Source of the DNA: Bacteroidota bacterium
GTDB taxonomy: Bacteria > Bacteroidota > Bacteroidia > Bacteroidales > Prolixibacteraceae
Length of the DNA: 56,635 nt
Direction of reading: 5' to 3'
Assembly (NCBI GenBank): GCA_023412195.1
Contig: JAEYNZ010000121.1
Location: forward strand, 1 to 56,635
The notes under the pieces are model-generated. The model was not told where the DNA came from. It made no database searches and was given only the letters and a program-made list of their open reading frames with translations. The first letter of the stretch is position 1. Each line of letters starts with the position of its first letter. The position numbers and the translations under genes are program-made. This document shows positions 1 through 8,907 of the stretch, in pieces.

Positions 1-48
1 AGAGACATAAAGCGGAGCAGGTGCACGCTTTTTTCTGGCATTATTCAT
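1..48 (-). CDS. N-terminal fragment of an unidentified CDS running off the left edge
   Basis: An ATG on the minus strand at 46-48 opens a frame that stays open to the window edge (16 codons, starting MNNARKKRAPAPLYVS). The basic N-terminus followed by PLYVS is reminiscent of the first residues of some IS1182/IS5-like transposases of Bacteroidota, but 16 residues are too few to assign a family. No other start for this frame lies upstream within the window. Confidence 0.3.
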   Translation of the reverse strand, partial: MNNARKKRAPAPLYVS

Positions 49-395
49 ATATCCTTGCACTTGTTTCTACAAAAATGGCGATAAGTTTCTATAAACCAAA
101 GAAAAGTTGTTTCTCAGCAGACCCTAAGCTAATATTATCATATCATTGATAGTCATTGTGATTCCAGATACAGATGTCAATCCAGCTAAACACAACCCGG
201 TTATAGATCAACTTTCCTTTTATGTTTCATATAAATACTGAGAACTTTTAACAATCTGTTCCTGGGTGATATAAAATTGCGTAAACATTCCATGACTATA
301 CACCTGATAATTTAGCAGAAAAAATGTTTATGAAATTAATGTGGATGGAAGCATGGGAATGTTTGGAACCACTTTGCCTTTTTTATTATTCACGC
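49..395. other. Noncoding stretch between the left-edge CDS and the exbD terminator
   Basis: About 350 bases with no supportable gene. It is AT-rich. It should hold the promoter of the partial minus-strand CDS, but no convincing -33/-7 pair is evident. Confidence 0.5.
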
Positions 396-433
396 CATAA
401 AAAAGCCGGAGAAAAATTCATTCCCCGGCTTTT
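396..433 (-). terminator. Rho-independent terminator of the exbB-exbD operon
   Basis: A perfect 9-bp stem (401-409 with 425-433, arms aaaagccgg/ccggctttt) with a 15-base loop. Read on the minus strand it is followed by a run of six U. It lies about 50 bases past the last exbD stop and is symmetric enough to work on both strands. Confidence 0.75.
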
Positions 434-480
434 GCTGTTTTTTTATAGTTCAGATCAGCCACAGATTTAATAAAAAGTCA

Positions 481-951
481 TTACCTCTCGACCCTTTGCC
501 TTGAAGAATAATTTATATGCAAGGCAGCAGATTTTCTGAGTTCCTGTTTTATATCAGTGACTATACCCATTTTTGTATTTTCATCAACCTTTAAAGAAGT
601 AATCATCATAGGCCTTTCTGCCTCACTTCTTGCTTCTCTTTCAGCGATGACATAATCCATAATATCACTAACATTGGCAAACTGATCATTCAGCTGAATA
701 CGTGAAGAAACTCCAAAAGTTCTCTGATACTGAGCCAGGGGTTCACCTACATAAATATAACTTACCAGTGATTTCTTTTCAAGTTTCGACAGTTCGGTAG
801 CTGTGGGAAGCCTGATTTCCACCATGAAGGTTACTTCACGCATGGTAGTACTTACCATGAAGAAGAACAACAACATAAAAACGATGTCGGGTAATGAAGC
901 TGTTGAAATGGGCGGTAATCCCTTACCACCTTTTTTTCTAAACTTACTCAT
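481..951 (-). CDS. exbD: ExbD/TolR-type biopolymer transport protein (second copy)
   Basis: A 156-residue inner-membrane protein of the ExbD/TolR family, which with ExbB uses the proton gradient to drive TonB-dependent outer-membrane transporters such as the SusC in this window. One N-terminal transmembrane helix (about residues 18-38) carries the conserved membrane Asp (D22, in SLPDIVFMLL). It is preceded by a basic cytosolic tail and followed by a periplasmic domain. It is the last gene of a four-gene minus-strand operon, two bases after the other exbD. Paired exbD genes are usual in Bacteroidota. The assignment as ExbD rather than TolR rests on family resemblance. Confidence 0.88.
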   Translation of the reverse strand: MSKFRKKGGKGLPPISTASLPDIVFMLLFFFMVSTTMREVTFMVEIRLPTATELSKLEKKSLVSYIYVGEPLAQYQRTFGVSSRIQLNDQFANVSDIMDYVIAEREARSEAERPMMITSLKVDENTKMGIVTDIKQELRKSAALHINYSSRQRVER

Positions 952-953
952 AA

Positions 954-1529
954 TTAACTTCCTCCTACTTTTTTGGGCTCAGCTTCTGAAATCCGGGAAG
1001 GATAGACCTCACGAATTGCATCCTGCTGATCCTTTTCCAGGTCATTAAATGCCTTTCCAAATTTCTCTCTTGCCAGTTCATCTCTTAATTCATTGATGGC
1101 AGCAACCAGTTCGTTTTGCACAGCGATGTACATTCCATATCTGGTATCAAGGTCGTTACGTAAAGAGATTACTCCTTTGGTAACCATTACTTCTCCGAAA
1201 TGAGGAACCTGTTGTGCTTCCTTTTCAGGCAAAGCAGGATCATCATATGGATTAGCCATGAATTCCTTGGCTCTCTCACGCAGATTATCCAAATTCTCAT
1301 AATCACCTTCTACCAGAAGATCGTTGTTCCTGTTAACCAGAACCACGAACACATTTCGCTCCTTAATTTGCTGATCATCCGGTATTTCTTCCGGGTCAAC
1401 CCATTGTGGGAGTCTTCTTTCCAAACCGCTGTCAACGTCCATCGTGGTTGTCACCAGGAAAAAGATGAGCAGCATAAATGCTATGTCTGCCAATGATGCT
1501 GACGGTATTTCCGGTACTTTTCTAGCCAT
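954..1529 (-). CDS. exbD: ExbD/TolR-type biopolymer transport protein (first copy)
   Basis: A 191-residue ExbD/TolR family protein. A short polar N-terminus leads into a single transmembrane helix with the conserved Asp (D15, in SLADIAFMLL), then a longer periplasmic region than in its neighbour. The extra length is charged and lysine/glutamate-rich near the C-terminus. The two ExbD proteins are clearly diverged paralogs, so they may form a heteromeric plug in the ExbB ring. The gene sits 33 bases after the four-helix protein and two bases before the second exbD. Confidence 0.88.
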   Translation of the reverse strand: MARKVPEIPSASLADIAFMLLIFFLVTTTMDVDSGLERRLPQWVDPEEIPDDQQIKERNVFVVLVNRNNDLLVEGDYENLDNLRERAKEFMANPYDDPALPEKEAQQVPHFGEVMVTKGVISLRNDLDTRYGMYIAVQNELVAAINELRDELAREKFGKAFNDLEKDQQDAIREVYPSRISEAEPKKVGGS

Positions 1530-1562
1530 AATTAATTTTCCTGTTTTTTACCACGAATCAAA

Positions 1563-2021
1563 TTACTTAAACAACCGGGTTACAGGCGCAAGAACTATTG
1601 ATAACACTGCCAGTCCCAACAAAATGTAAGTGGCATATAAACCTGCATCAATGTTTTTAGCAACCTGCGGTGTAAGTGACCCGTCATTAATAAATTTTTG
1701 CACTCCGATAAATTGAGGAATCTGATCGGAAGCAAGCAAATAAGATACCAAAGCAACTGCTCCTAGAAACAGAAGCGAAATCAATCCATTTTTGGCTGCT
1801 TTGAAATCTGTAGCCATATGAAAGATCCCTGAAAGAACAGCGACCCCCGCTCCAATTACCATTAATATATAGGCCCAGATAAGGTTGGAATTAATCCATC
1901 CCCCCATTGTTGCATCAGCTTCATTATCACTGATATTAACCATCAATGAAACAACAAGCACTGCAGAAACAATGACGAGAACCCATAATAAAATAGTTAC
2001 AATTCTACCTTCTTTATTCAT
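1563..2021 (-). CDS. Four-helix membrane protein of the exb operon, function unknown
   Basis: 152 residues with four predicted transmembrane segments (about residues 6-28, 46-66, 76-95 and 126-148) and almost no soluble part. I do not recognise a named domain. It lies between exbB and the two exbD genes in one operon, 11 bases after exbB, an arrangement seen in many Bacteroidales. This suggests an accessory subunit of the Exb motor or an unrelated but co-regulated membrane protein. No catalytic motif is visible. Confidence 0.75.
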   Translation of the reverse strand: MNKEGRIVTILLWVLVIVSAVLVVSLMVNISDNEADATMGGWINSNLIWAYILMVIGAGVAVLSGIFHMATDFKAAKNGLISLLFLGAVALVSYLLASDQIPQFIGVQKFINDGSLTPQVAKNIDAGLYATYILLGLAVLSIVLAPVTRLFK

Positions 2022-2032
2022 GGGAATATAAA

Positions 2033-2839
2033 TTATTTTTTCATGTTATACTTAACCAGCAGGTCTAATAATGAAATGGAAGCATCTTCCATGTTATTTA
2101 CAATACTGTCAATTTTAGAAACGCAGTAATTGTAAAAAATCTGAAGGATAATAGCAACAACAAGACCACCAACTGTTGTAATCAAAGCCACTTTAATACC
2201 ACCGGCAACCAGTGAGGGAGAAATATCGCCCGCAACTTCAATTGCGTTAAATGCACCGATCATACCGATTACTGTTCCGAGGAACCCAAGCATGGGAGCA
2301 AGTGCAATAAAAAGTGCAATCCAGCTTAATCCTTTTTCCAGCAAACCAGCCTGAACACCTCCATAGGAAATGATTGATTTTTCAACTACATCAATACCAT
2401 GATCTGCCCGGTCGAGGCCCTGGTAGAAAATGCTGGCCACCGGTCCACGTGTTTTCCGGCAAACATCCTTTGCAGCTTCAATACCACCGCTTTCAAGTGC
2501 CTGCTCAACATTTGTCAGCAATTTTTTAGTATTACTTGTAGCCAGATTCAAATACAGCACCCTTTCAATTGCAAATGCCAGACCAAGTATCAAAGTAATC
2601 AATACAAAAGACATAAACATCGGACCTCCTTCGATAAATGTTTGCTTTAGCTGGCTATGCAGTGACTGGCCTTCTTCGGCAACAGCAGCACGTTCCTCTA
2701 TAGGATCAGCAGCCGGACTTGCCTGTTGCTGCGGAACGGCAGTGTCTTGATTTGCTGCGTTATCTTGCGCAACGACAGCATTTGTTGAAATAAAAAACAG
2801 CATCCCACATAATGCCATTAATGCGAATAGTTTTTTCAT
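2033..2839 (-). CDS. exbB: ExbB/TolQ/MotA-family proton channel
   Basis: 268 residues. An N-terminal signal-like helix (about residues 3-24) and a Gln/Ala-rich linker precede the MotA/TolQ/ExbB core. The core has one helix near residues 72-92 and the paired helices near 170-230 that line the channel, with the conserved stretch LGFLGTVIGMIGAF. It pairs with the two downstream ExbD proteins to energise TonB. The N-terminal extension with its own hydrophobic segment is common in Bacteroidota ExbB and differs from the E. coli protein. It is the first gene of the operon. Confidence 0.9.
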   Translation of the reverse strand: MKKLFALMALCGMLFFISTNAVVAQDNAANQDTAVPQQQASPAADPIEERAAVAEEGQSLHSQLKQTFIEGGPMFMSFVLITLILGLAFAIERVLYLNLATSNTKKLLTNVEQALESGGIEAAKDVCRKTRGPVASIFYQGLDRADHGIDVVEKSIISYGGVQAGLLEKGLSWIALFIALAPMLGFLGTVIGMIGAFNAIEVAGDISPSLVAGGIKVALITTVGGLVVAIILQIFYNYCVSKIDSIVNNMEDASISLLDLLVKYNMKK

Positions 2840-3016
2840 GATTAATTTTAAATTTTAATTAATACTTTCTTGATTTTTATTATTTGAGTTTACAAATTTC
2901 TATTTTTTCAGCAAATAACACGTTTTCCTGTGAAATAATCAAATATACGACTTAAAAATTTTTAATCTTTCAATTATTTTATGAACTTTTTTATCAGTTT
3001 GCCTCTGATCTGTAAA

Positions 3017-3034
3017 GACGTTGCATGCAACGTC
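3017..3034. repeat. Perfect 18-bp palindrome of a likely dispersed intergenic repeat
   Basis: gacgttgcatgcaacgtc is self-complementary over all 18 bases. It lies about 30 bases past the 3' end of tRNA-Ser. Palindromes built on GACGTTGCATGCAACGTC are known to me as multi-copy intergenic elements in Bacteroidota and other genomes. Only one copy was seen in this window. Confidence 0.6.
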
Positions 3035-3063
3035 CCTGCCACACCCTGATTACAATTCATGTC

Positions 3064-3153
<90 letters not shown>

Positions 3154-3214
3154 AGGTTTCCGGCATGCCAGAAAAACAGGGCGCAAAATAATAAAAATTT
3201 ATGAGAATATAATG

Positions 3215-4258
3215 TTAGTTAGATAATTCACCGCGCAGGTTTTTATCCAGATTCAATTTAATTTTCTCGATCGGAAATTCCTGTCCAAGAAGAAACATCA
3301 ACTTGGTTACAGCAGCCTCTGTCGTCATATCTTTTCCCGATACTACACCTGCTTTCAGCAATTCCATACTGGTTTCGTAATGGCCCATAGAAACTCTGCC
3401 TCCCTGGCACTGGGTCACATTTAAAACAACAATACCTTTTTTTATGGAATCCTGAATGCATTCCGTCAGCCATTTCATTGTGGGAACATTCCCGGCCCCG
3501 AATGTTTCAAGTACAATCCCTTTCAGGCCAGGAATATTCATAACGGATTTAAATACATGTTCATTTATACCCGGAAACATCTTCAATACTACTACATTGT
3601 CATCAAAACCTGTTCTAACCTTCAGTTTTCCTTCCATGGCCGGATATCTGATAAATTCCTCGCGATAAACGATATCTACCCCGGCTGTAGCCAGTGCGGG
3701 AAAATTTACCGACCTGAATGCACTGAACTGGTCTGCATCCCGTTTTACTGCCCTGTTGCCCCGATATAATTTGAAATCAAAATAAATGCAAACCTCTGGC
3801 ACCATAGCTGTTCCATTCTTTTTTGCAGCTGCAATTTCTACTGAAGTAATCAGGTTTTCCTTACCGTCGGTCCGCAAAGTTCCTATAGGCAGTTGTGAAC
3901 CTGTTAAAATCACCGGTTTTTCCAACCCATCAAACATATAGCTTAAAGCCGAAGCTGTGTATGCCATTGTATCGGTTCCATGCAGAACCACAAAACCATC
4001 GTACTGATGATAATATTTTTTAATGTTTTTAGCAATTTTTTTCCAGATAACCGGAGTGATGTTGGAAGAATCCAGCGGAGGGTTGAATACGATGGTCTCA
4101 ATGCTAAAATTAAACTTATTGAGTTCAGGTACTTCCTTTTGAATCTGATCGAATTTCACGGGAGAGAGTGTTCCTTTCACCGGATCCTGAACCATTCCGA
4201 TTGTTCCACCTGTATAAATGATCAGGATGGAAATTTTCTTCTCCGAAGTTTTGTTCAT
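3215..4258 (-). CDS. ansA: Type I (cytosolic) L-asparaginase
   Basis: 347 residues, the usual length of the family that hydrolyses L-asparagine to aspartate and ammonia. Both catalytic threonine motifs are visible: YTGGTIGM near residues 15-22 and HGTDTMAYTASAL near residues 95-107, the latter with the Thr-Asp pair. There is no signal peptide, which argues for the cytosolic type I enzyme rather than the periplasmic type II. It is followed after 26 bases by (that is, lies just downstream of) the tatD gene on the same strand, so the two probably share a transcript. Confidence 0.92.
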   Translation of the reverse strand: MNKTSEKKISILIIYTGGTIGMVQDPVKGTLSPVKFDQIQKEVPELNKFNFSIETIVFNPPLDSSNITPVIWKKIAKNIKKYYHQYDGFVVLHGTDTMAYTASALSYMFDGLEKPVILTGSQLPIGTLRTDGKENLITSVEIAAAKKNGTAMVPEVCIYFDFKLYRGNRAVKRDADQFSAFRSVNFPALATAGVDIVYREEFIRYPAMEGKLKVRTGFDDNVVVLKMFPGINEHVFKSVMNIPGLKGIVLETFGAGNVPTMKWLTECIQDSIKKGIVVLNVTQCQGGRVSMGHYETSMELLKAGVVSGKDMTTEAAVTKLMFLLGQEFPIEKIKLNLDKNLRGELSN

Positions 4259-4284
4259 AAGTTCGCCAAATTCTGAACAAGATA

Positions 4285-5049
4285 CTAAATTCCAAACAAG
4301 TTGCGCGCATTCTCAGATGTAATATCAGCAACTTCCGTTACAGAAATATCATAAATCCTGGCAACAGCCTGTGCAACATAGATAATATATGAACTTTCGT
4401 TGCGTTTTCCTCTTTTTGGAACAGGAGTCAGATAAGGGGCATCAGTTTCCAATACAAGTTTGTTAACCGGAACCGTCTTAATCACTTCTGCCAGGTTGCT
4501 GTTTGTAAAAGTAATCACACCTCCGATACCCAGAAGGAACCCAAGATCAATTACTTTTTTGGCTTCAGTTTCATTTCCTGAAAAACAGTGAAAGATTCCT
4601 TTCAGATTACCATCCTGCAATTCTTTAACCACAGAATAAACCTCCTCAAAAGAATCACGGACATGGATAACTACAGGAAGATGGTTCGATTTTGCCAGCA
4701 TCAGCTGGTACCTGAACGCATCCTGCTGTTCTGTCAGATAGGTCCTGTCCCAGTAAAGGTCTATACCAATTTCCCCGATGCCATAAAACTTTCTCTTTGA
4801 AAGCCAGTACTCAACAGCTTCCAGCTCATCCCTGTAATCGGCAGCTACCGATGTGGGATGCAGACCCATTAAAGGAAAACATAAATGCGGATAGGCATCA
4901 TTCAGATCAATAAGCCGTTTTACAGAACCGGAATCTATATTAGGAAGAATAATCTTTTTAACATCATTATCATATGCGCGCTGCAAAATTTCATCCACAT
5001 CGTGCAGAAAATCTTCCGAATAAATATGAGCATGCGTGTCGATCAGCAT
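4285..5049 (-). CDS. tatD: TatD-family metal-dependent DNase
   Basis: 254 residues of the TatD amidohydrolase-fold family, which are divalent-metal-dependent deoxyribonucleases (3' to 5' exonuclease in the E. coli protein). The metal-binding DTHAH (residues 4-8), the GEIGID glutamate, the HVRDSF and HCFSG histidines and the ETDAPYLTP aspartate are all present in order. The start at 5049 puts DTHAH in its normal place at the N-terminus. It is upstream of ansA in a likely two-gene unit. Confidence 0.9.
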   Translation of the reverse strand: MLIDTHAHIYSEDFLHDVDEILQRAYDNDVKKIILPNIDSGSVKRLIDLNDAYPHLCFPLMGLHPTSVAADYRDELEAVEYWLSKRKFYGIGEIGIDLYWDRTYLTEQQDAFRYQLMLAKSNHLPVVIHVRDSFEEVYSVVKELQDGNLKGIFHCFSGNETEAKKVIDLGFLLGIGGVITFTNSNLAEVIKTVPVNKLVLETDAPYLTPVPKRGKRNESSYIIYVAQAVARIYDISVTEVADITSENARNLFGI

Positions 5050-5081
5050 ATCTTGTATATTTTAGACAAAATTATAAAAGA

Positions 5082-5138
5082 GTTTTATCCTTTATAGAAA
5101 TTCAATCTTATCAATAGATTAAATTTTCAGGATAAAAC
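5082..5138. repeat. Inverted repeat between gdhA and tatD
   Basis: Arms gttttatcc (5082-5090) and ggataaaac (5130-5138) are perfectly complementary with a 39-base AT-rich spacer and near-complementary flanks. It sits just past the gdhA stop on the minus strand. It could act as a weak transcription end for gdhA, but the long loop and missing U-run make that uncertain. Confidence 0.35.
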
Positions 5139-5165
5139 CCTTTTAAACAGATAGCTGTAAAAATC

Positions 5166-6509
5166 CTAAACGATACCTTGTGCAAGCATGGCATCAGCCA
5201 CTTTTACAAACCCGCCGATATTTGCTCCTTTCACATAATCTACCTTATTACCAGAACCTGGAATTTTCCCATAATTCACACAGGTTTCATGGATTGTTTC
5301 CATGATCATTTTAAGCCTGATATCCACCTCATCTGCAGGCCAGAATAACCGCATACTGTTTTGTGACATTTCAAGTCCTGACACTGCCACACCACCGGCA
5401 TTTACAGCCTTCCCGGGAGCAAAACTCATATGCTCGGTCAGGTACTCCCCTGCCTCAGCCGTACAACCCATATTTGAAGCTTCTGCCAGCATGTAACATC
5501 CGTTTTTGGTAAGCTCACGGGCATCATCAATATCAACTTCATTTTCGGTTGCACAGGGCATGGCAACATTCACGGGAACTTCCCACGGACGTTTGCCGGG
5601 TATGAACCTGGCACCAAACTCATTTGCATAAGGTTCAACCACGTCATTATTGGTTGCCCTCAGATCGAGCAGGTAATCCACCTTTTCTCCACTGATACCA
5701 TCAGCATCATATACATATCCGTCGGGGCCTGAAATCGTAACAACCTTACCTCCAAGTTCATTTATTTTTGTAATAGCTCCCCAGGCAACATTGCCAAAAC
5801 CTGAAACACTAAAAGTAAGCCCGTCAATGTCCATTCCAAGTCGTTTCAACATATGCTGGGCAAAATATACGGCTCCAAAACCAGTTGCTTCCGGCCTGAT
5901 CCGGCTTCCGCCCCATCCAAGTCCCTTACCTGTAAAAACACCAGTAAATTCATTTCTCAACCGTTTATACTGACCAAAAAGGTAGCCGACTTCACGTCCG
6001 CCTACTCCAATATCACCCGCAGGAACATCCGTATCCGGACCAATATGCCTGTTCAGTTCGTTCATGAATGACTGGCAAAACCTCATAATTTCCCCATCTG
6101 ATTTCCCTTTTGGGCTGAAATCTGAACCGCCTTTTCCTCCCCCCATTGGCAATCCGGTCAGGCTGTTTTTAAAGGTTTGCTCAAATCCCAGAAACTTTAA
6201 AATACTCAAGGTGACGCTGGCATGAAAACGCAAACCACCTTTATAGGGGCCTAATGCCGAATTAAACTGAACCCTGTATCCCCTGTTCACCTTTACTTCT
6301 CCAAGATCATTAATCCACGGAACCCTGAAAATTATGATTCTTTCAGGCTCAACAATTCTTTCAAGAATGTTGGCTTTCTGATAGCGCGGATTTTGCTGGT
6401 AATAATCCCATACCGATCCAATTACTTCATGTACTGCCTGGTGAAATTCCCTTTCGCCTGGGGTCCTGGTTCCAAGAGCCTCTATAAATGCATTGATGTC
6501 CGTATTCAT
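5166..6509 (-). CDS. gdhA: NADP-type hexameric glutamate dehydrogenase
   Basis: Reversibly converts 2-oxoglutarate and ammonia to glutamate; a central nitrogen-assimilation enzyme in the cytosol. The ATG at 6509 gives 447 residues beginning MNTDINAFIEALGTRTP, the family's normal length and start. A longer frame from 6548 adds 13 hydrophobic residues unlike the family. The substrate-site lysines are visible in GPYKGGLRFH and PMGGGKGGSDF, and the nucleotide-binding loop in GFGNVAWGA. The gene is followed by a separate transcription unit and preceded by a 0.7 kb noncoding stretch. Confidence 0.94.
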   Translation of the reverse strand: MNTDINAFIEALGTRTPGEREFHQAVHEVIGSVWDYYQQNPRYQKANILERIVEPERIIIFRVPWINDLGEVKVNRGYRVQFNSALGPYKGGLRFHASVTLSILKFLGFEQTFKNSLTGLPMGGGKGGSDFSPKGKSDGEIMRFCQSFMNELNRHIGPDTDVPAGDIGVGGREVGYLFGQYKRLRNEFTGVFTGKGLGWGGSRIRPEATGFGAVYFAQHMLKRLGMDIDGLTFSVSGFGNVAWGAITKINELGGKVVTISGPDGYVYDADGISGEKVDYLLDLRATNNDVVEPYANEFGARFIPGKRPWEVPVNVAMPCATENEVDIDDARELTKNGCYMLAEASNMGCTAEAGEYLTEHMSFAPGKAVNAGGVAVSGLEMSQNSMRLFWPADEVDIRLKMIMETIHETCVNYGKIPGSGNKVDYVKGANIGGFVKVADAMLAQGIV

Positions 6510-6794
6510 TTCATATAGTTTTAAATAAAAAGTAAAAATAATCAACATTTCATTATCCTATATTGATCAGCAGTCAGCCATGCAAAAGTTTAATCTGCTT
6601 AAAATCAATAATTTAATACACTTAAAAAGATGTTAAAAAACAGTACCTGACAATCGTCAGTATTTTGGGAACTAAAAAAAAAGGAAAAAAGATTTTCATG
6701 TGTGTCCTGTCTTTTGTTTAACTAATCATTTTCTTCAATATCCTGCAAAAATTAGACTGCGGGAATACCAGACATAGTTCAGAATTAGTCAGAC
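6510..6794. other. Noncoding region upstream of gdhA
   Basis: No supportable gene. Expected to carry the gdhA promoter. A short hairpin-forming palindrome, ctgacaatcgtcag (6647-6660), is the only visible structured element and could be an operator. Confidence 0.4.
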
Positions 6795-6849
6795 ACTATC
6801 TTTGGACTAGCTTTATACTAGCTTTATACTAGCTTTGGACTAGCTTTGA
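6795..6849. repeat. 11-bp tandem repeat, five copies
   Basis: Five head-to-tail copies of an 11-base unit, actagctttRK: 6795-6805 (actatctttgg, one change), 6806-6816 and 6817-6827 (actagctttat), 6828-6838 (actagctttgg) and 6839-6849 (actagctttga). The period is close to one DNA helical turn. There are no spacers, so it is not a CRISPR. It lies in the noncoding stretch between gdhA and the end of groEL. Confidence 0.9.
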
Positions 6850-6984
6850 TCAGAATTTATACCCATTAAAAATAATCTGAAGTCACATAAAGATCACTTT
6901 CAAAAGATTTTTAAATGACGTTTATAGAATACATCACTGGAAGGATAAATAGCCCTGAAACTTTTTTGTATTTATAATCGATGT

Positions 6985-7172
6985 TGTCCGGCATCATTTT
7001 TAAAACTATAAAATTTGAGAACTATCACTTCATTCGGGATGACAATCAGCTAGTTATAATTTAGAAGGGGTATGTTGACGGCTTCGCCTCCAACCTACCC
7101 CTTCCAAAACAAAAGCTCTAAAAATACCGTCATTTCCACCGCAGGGAAAAATCTCAAATATTTAACCGGACA
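6985..7172. mobile_element. MITE-like noncoding segment with short terminal inverted repeats
   Basis: A 188-base noncoding segment bounded by tgtccgg (6985-6991) and its complement ccggaca (7166-7172). It contains a strong hairpin (7064-7104) and a core also found at the right end of the window. There is no coding capacity, and target-site duplications are not evident. The 7-base ends are short, so this is a suggestion of a non-autonomous or degenerate element rather than a demonstration. Confidence 0.35.
7012..7104. repeat. Dispersed repeat, copy 1, ending in a hairpin
   Basis: The stretch beginning aatttgaga and running through cacttcattcgg, gacaatcag and gttat matches 56560-56635 base for base over most of its length. 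It ends in a hairpin whose outer arms gaaggggta (7064-7072) and taccccttc (7096-7104) are perfectly complementary. The same sequence style (TCTCACTTCGTTCGGRATGACAA) is a widespread intergenic repeat type. Confidence 0.75.
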
Positions 7173-7186
7173 CTAATGGTTTAAAC

Positions 7187-7216
7187 GAAAAAAGCCCTTC
7201 CTGAAAAGGAAAGGCT
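7187..7216 (-). terminator. Rho-independent terminator of groES-groEL
   Basis: Arms agcccttcc (7193-7201) and ggaaaggct (7208-7216) pair with one mismatch around a 6-base loop. On the minus strand they are followed by a run of six U. It lies 26 bases past the groEL stop. Confidence 0.75.
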
Positions 7217-7241
7217 CTTTATATATTTCCGGGTTTTGATA

Positions 7242-8882
7242 TTACATCATTCCACCCATTCCGCCCATGCCACCGTGTCCACCGGCAGGCATAGCTGATT
7301 TTTCTTCTTTTTCATCAACAATTACTGATTCAGTTGTAAGTAACATGCCGGCAATAGATGCAGCATTTTCAAGAGCTACGCGGGCAACTTTTGCAGGGTC
7401 AATTACACCTGTTTCATAAAGATTTTCGTACTTATCGGTACGTGCATTGTAACCGAAATCGCCTTTACCTTCTCTTACTTTCTGAGCAACTACTGCACCT
7501 TCTTTTCCTGCATTCACCACAATCTGACGGAGTGGTTCTTCAAGGGCACGCCTGATGATTTCAATACCAGTCTGCTCATCTTCGTTTTCGCCTTTCAGAT
7601 CAGCAAGTACAGATACTGCACGCAGGTAAGCCACACCACCGCCAGGAATAATTCCTTCTTCAACAGCGGCACGGGTTGCACTTAATGCATCATCAACGCG
7701 GTCTTTTTTCTCCTTCATTTCAACTTCAGAAGCAGCACCAACATAAATAACGGCCACTCCACCTGCCAGTTTGGCAAGACGTTCCTGCAGTTTTTCCCTG
7801 TCGTAGTCAGAAGTTGTGGTTTCAATTTGTTTTTTAATCTGTGAAACCCTGGCAGCAATAGATTCCTGAGCACCGGCACCATTAACGATTGTAGTATTTT
7901 CCTTATCAACAGTTATTTTTTCTGCCTGTCCAAGCATATCAAGGGTAGTCTGATCGAGTTTCATACCTTTTTCTTCGGTAATAACTGAACCACCAGTCAA
8001 CACAGCTATGTCTTCAAGCATTTCCTTACGGCGGTCGCCAAATCCGGGAGCTTTTACAGCACATACCTTCAATGATCCGCGAAGCCTGTTAACAACCAGT
8101 GTAGCAAGAGCTTCACCATCCACATCTTCAGCAATAATCATCAACGGACGGCCTGCCTGTGCAGTTTGTTCAAGAACAGGAAGCAGATCCTTCATGGTGC
8201 TGATTTTCTTATCATGGATCAGAATGAAAGGCCCTTCAAGTTCAGCAGCCATTTTTTCAGCATCAGTTACAAAATAAGGAGAAATATAACCCCTGTCGAA
8301 CTGCATACCTTCTACAACATCGACATATGTATCAGTACCCTTTGATTCTTCAATTGTGATGACACCTTCTTTATGCACTTTCTGCATGGCTTCAGCAATC
8401 AACGCACCGATGGTTTCGTCGTTATTGGCAGAAATTTTTGCAACCGATTCAATTTTCCTGTAATCATCACCAATGGTTTGTGCCTGTTCTTTCAGGTTTT
8501 TAACGACCTGAACAACTGCTTTATCAATACCACGTTTCAGATCCATTGGATTGGCTCCTGCTGCAACGTTTTTGAGACCTACGGTTATAATTGACTGTGC
8601 CAGTACAGTAGCAGTGGTAGTTCCGTCACCTGCGTCGTCACCTGTTTTTGAAGCAACTTCTTTTACCATCTGTGCTCCCAGGTTCTCATATGCATCGGGA
8701 AGTTCAATTTCTTTTGCTACGGTAACACCATCCTTGGATATCTGCGGTGCACCAAATTTCTTTTCAATAACTACATTGCGCCCTTTAGGACCCAATGTCA
8801 CCTTTACTGCGTTAGCCAGCTGGTCTACGCCTGACTTCAGCCTGTCGCGGGCATCGATGTTGAATTTAATTTCTTTTGCCAT
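7242..8882 (-). CDS. groEL: Chaperonin GroEL (Hsp60)
   Basis: A 546-residue chaperonin subunit that forms the double heptameric ring assisting ATP-driven protein folding in the cytosol. The start MAKEIKFNIDARD is typical, GDGTTTATVLA (ATP site, near residues 86-96) is intact, and the tail is the usual Gly-Met repeat ending GGMGGMGGMM. It follows groES by 25 bases in the standard order and ends at a terminator. Single intact copy in this window. Confidence 0.97.
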   Translation of the reverse strand: MAKEIKFNIDARDRLKSGVDQLANAVKVTLGPKGRNVVIEKKFGAPQISKDGVTVAKEIELPDAYENLGAQMVKEVASKTGDDAGDGTTTATVLAQSIITVGLKNVAAGANPMDLKRGIDKAVVQVVKNLKEQAQTIGDDYRKIESVAKISANNDETIGALIAEAMQKVHKEGVITIEESKGTDTYVDVVEGMQFDRGYISPYFVTDAEKMAAELEGPFILIHDKKISTMKDLLPVLEQTAQAGRPLMIIAEDVDGEALATLVVNRLRGSLKVCAVKAPGFGDRRKEMLEDIAVLTGGSVITEEKGMKLDQTTLDMLGQAEKITVDKENTTIVNGAGAQESIAARVSQIKKQIETTTSDYDREKLQERLAKLAGGVAVIYVGAASEVEMKEKKDRVDDALSATRAAVEEGIIPGGGVAYLRAVSVLADLKGENEDEQTGIEIIRRALEEPLRQIVVNAGKEGAVVAQKVREGKGDFGYNARTDKYENLYETGVIDPAKVARVALENAASIAGMLLTTESVIVDEKEEKSAMPAGGHGGMGGMGGMM

Positions 8883-8907
8883 TTTATTTACTTTTTTTGA
8901 ATTTTAA

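Noticed and set aside
6795..6849. Short CRISPR array
   Set aside because: The units are 11 bases and contiguous, with no spacers and no cas genes nearby.
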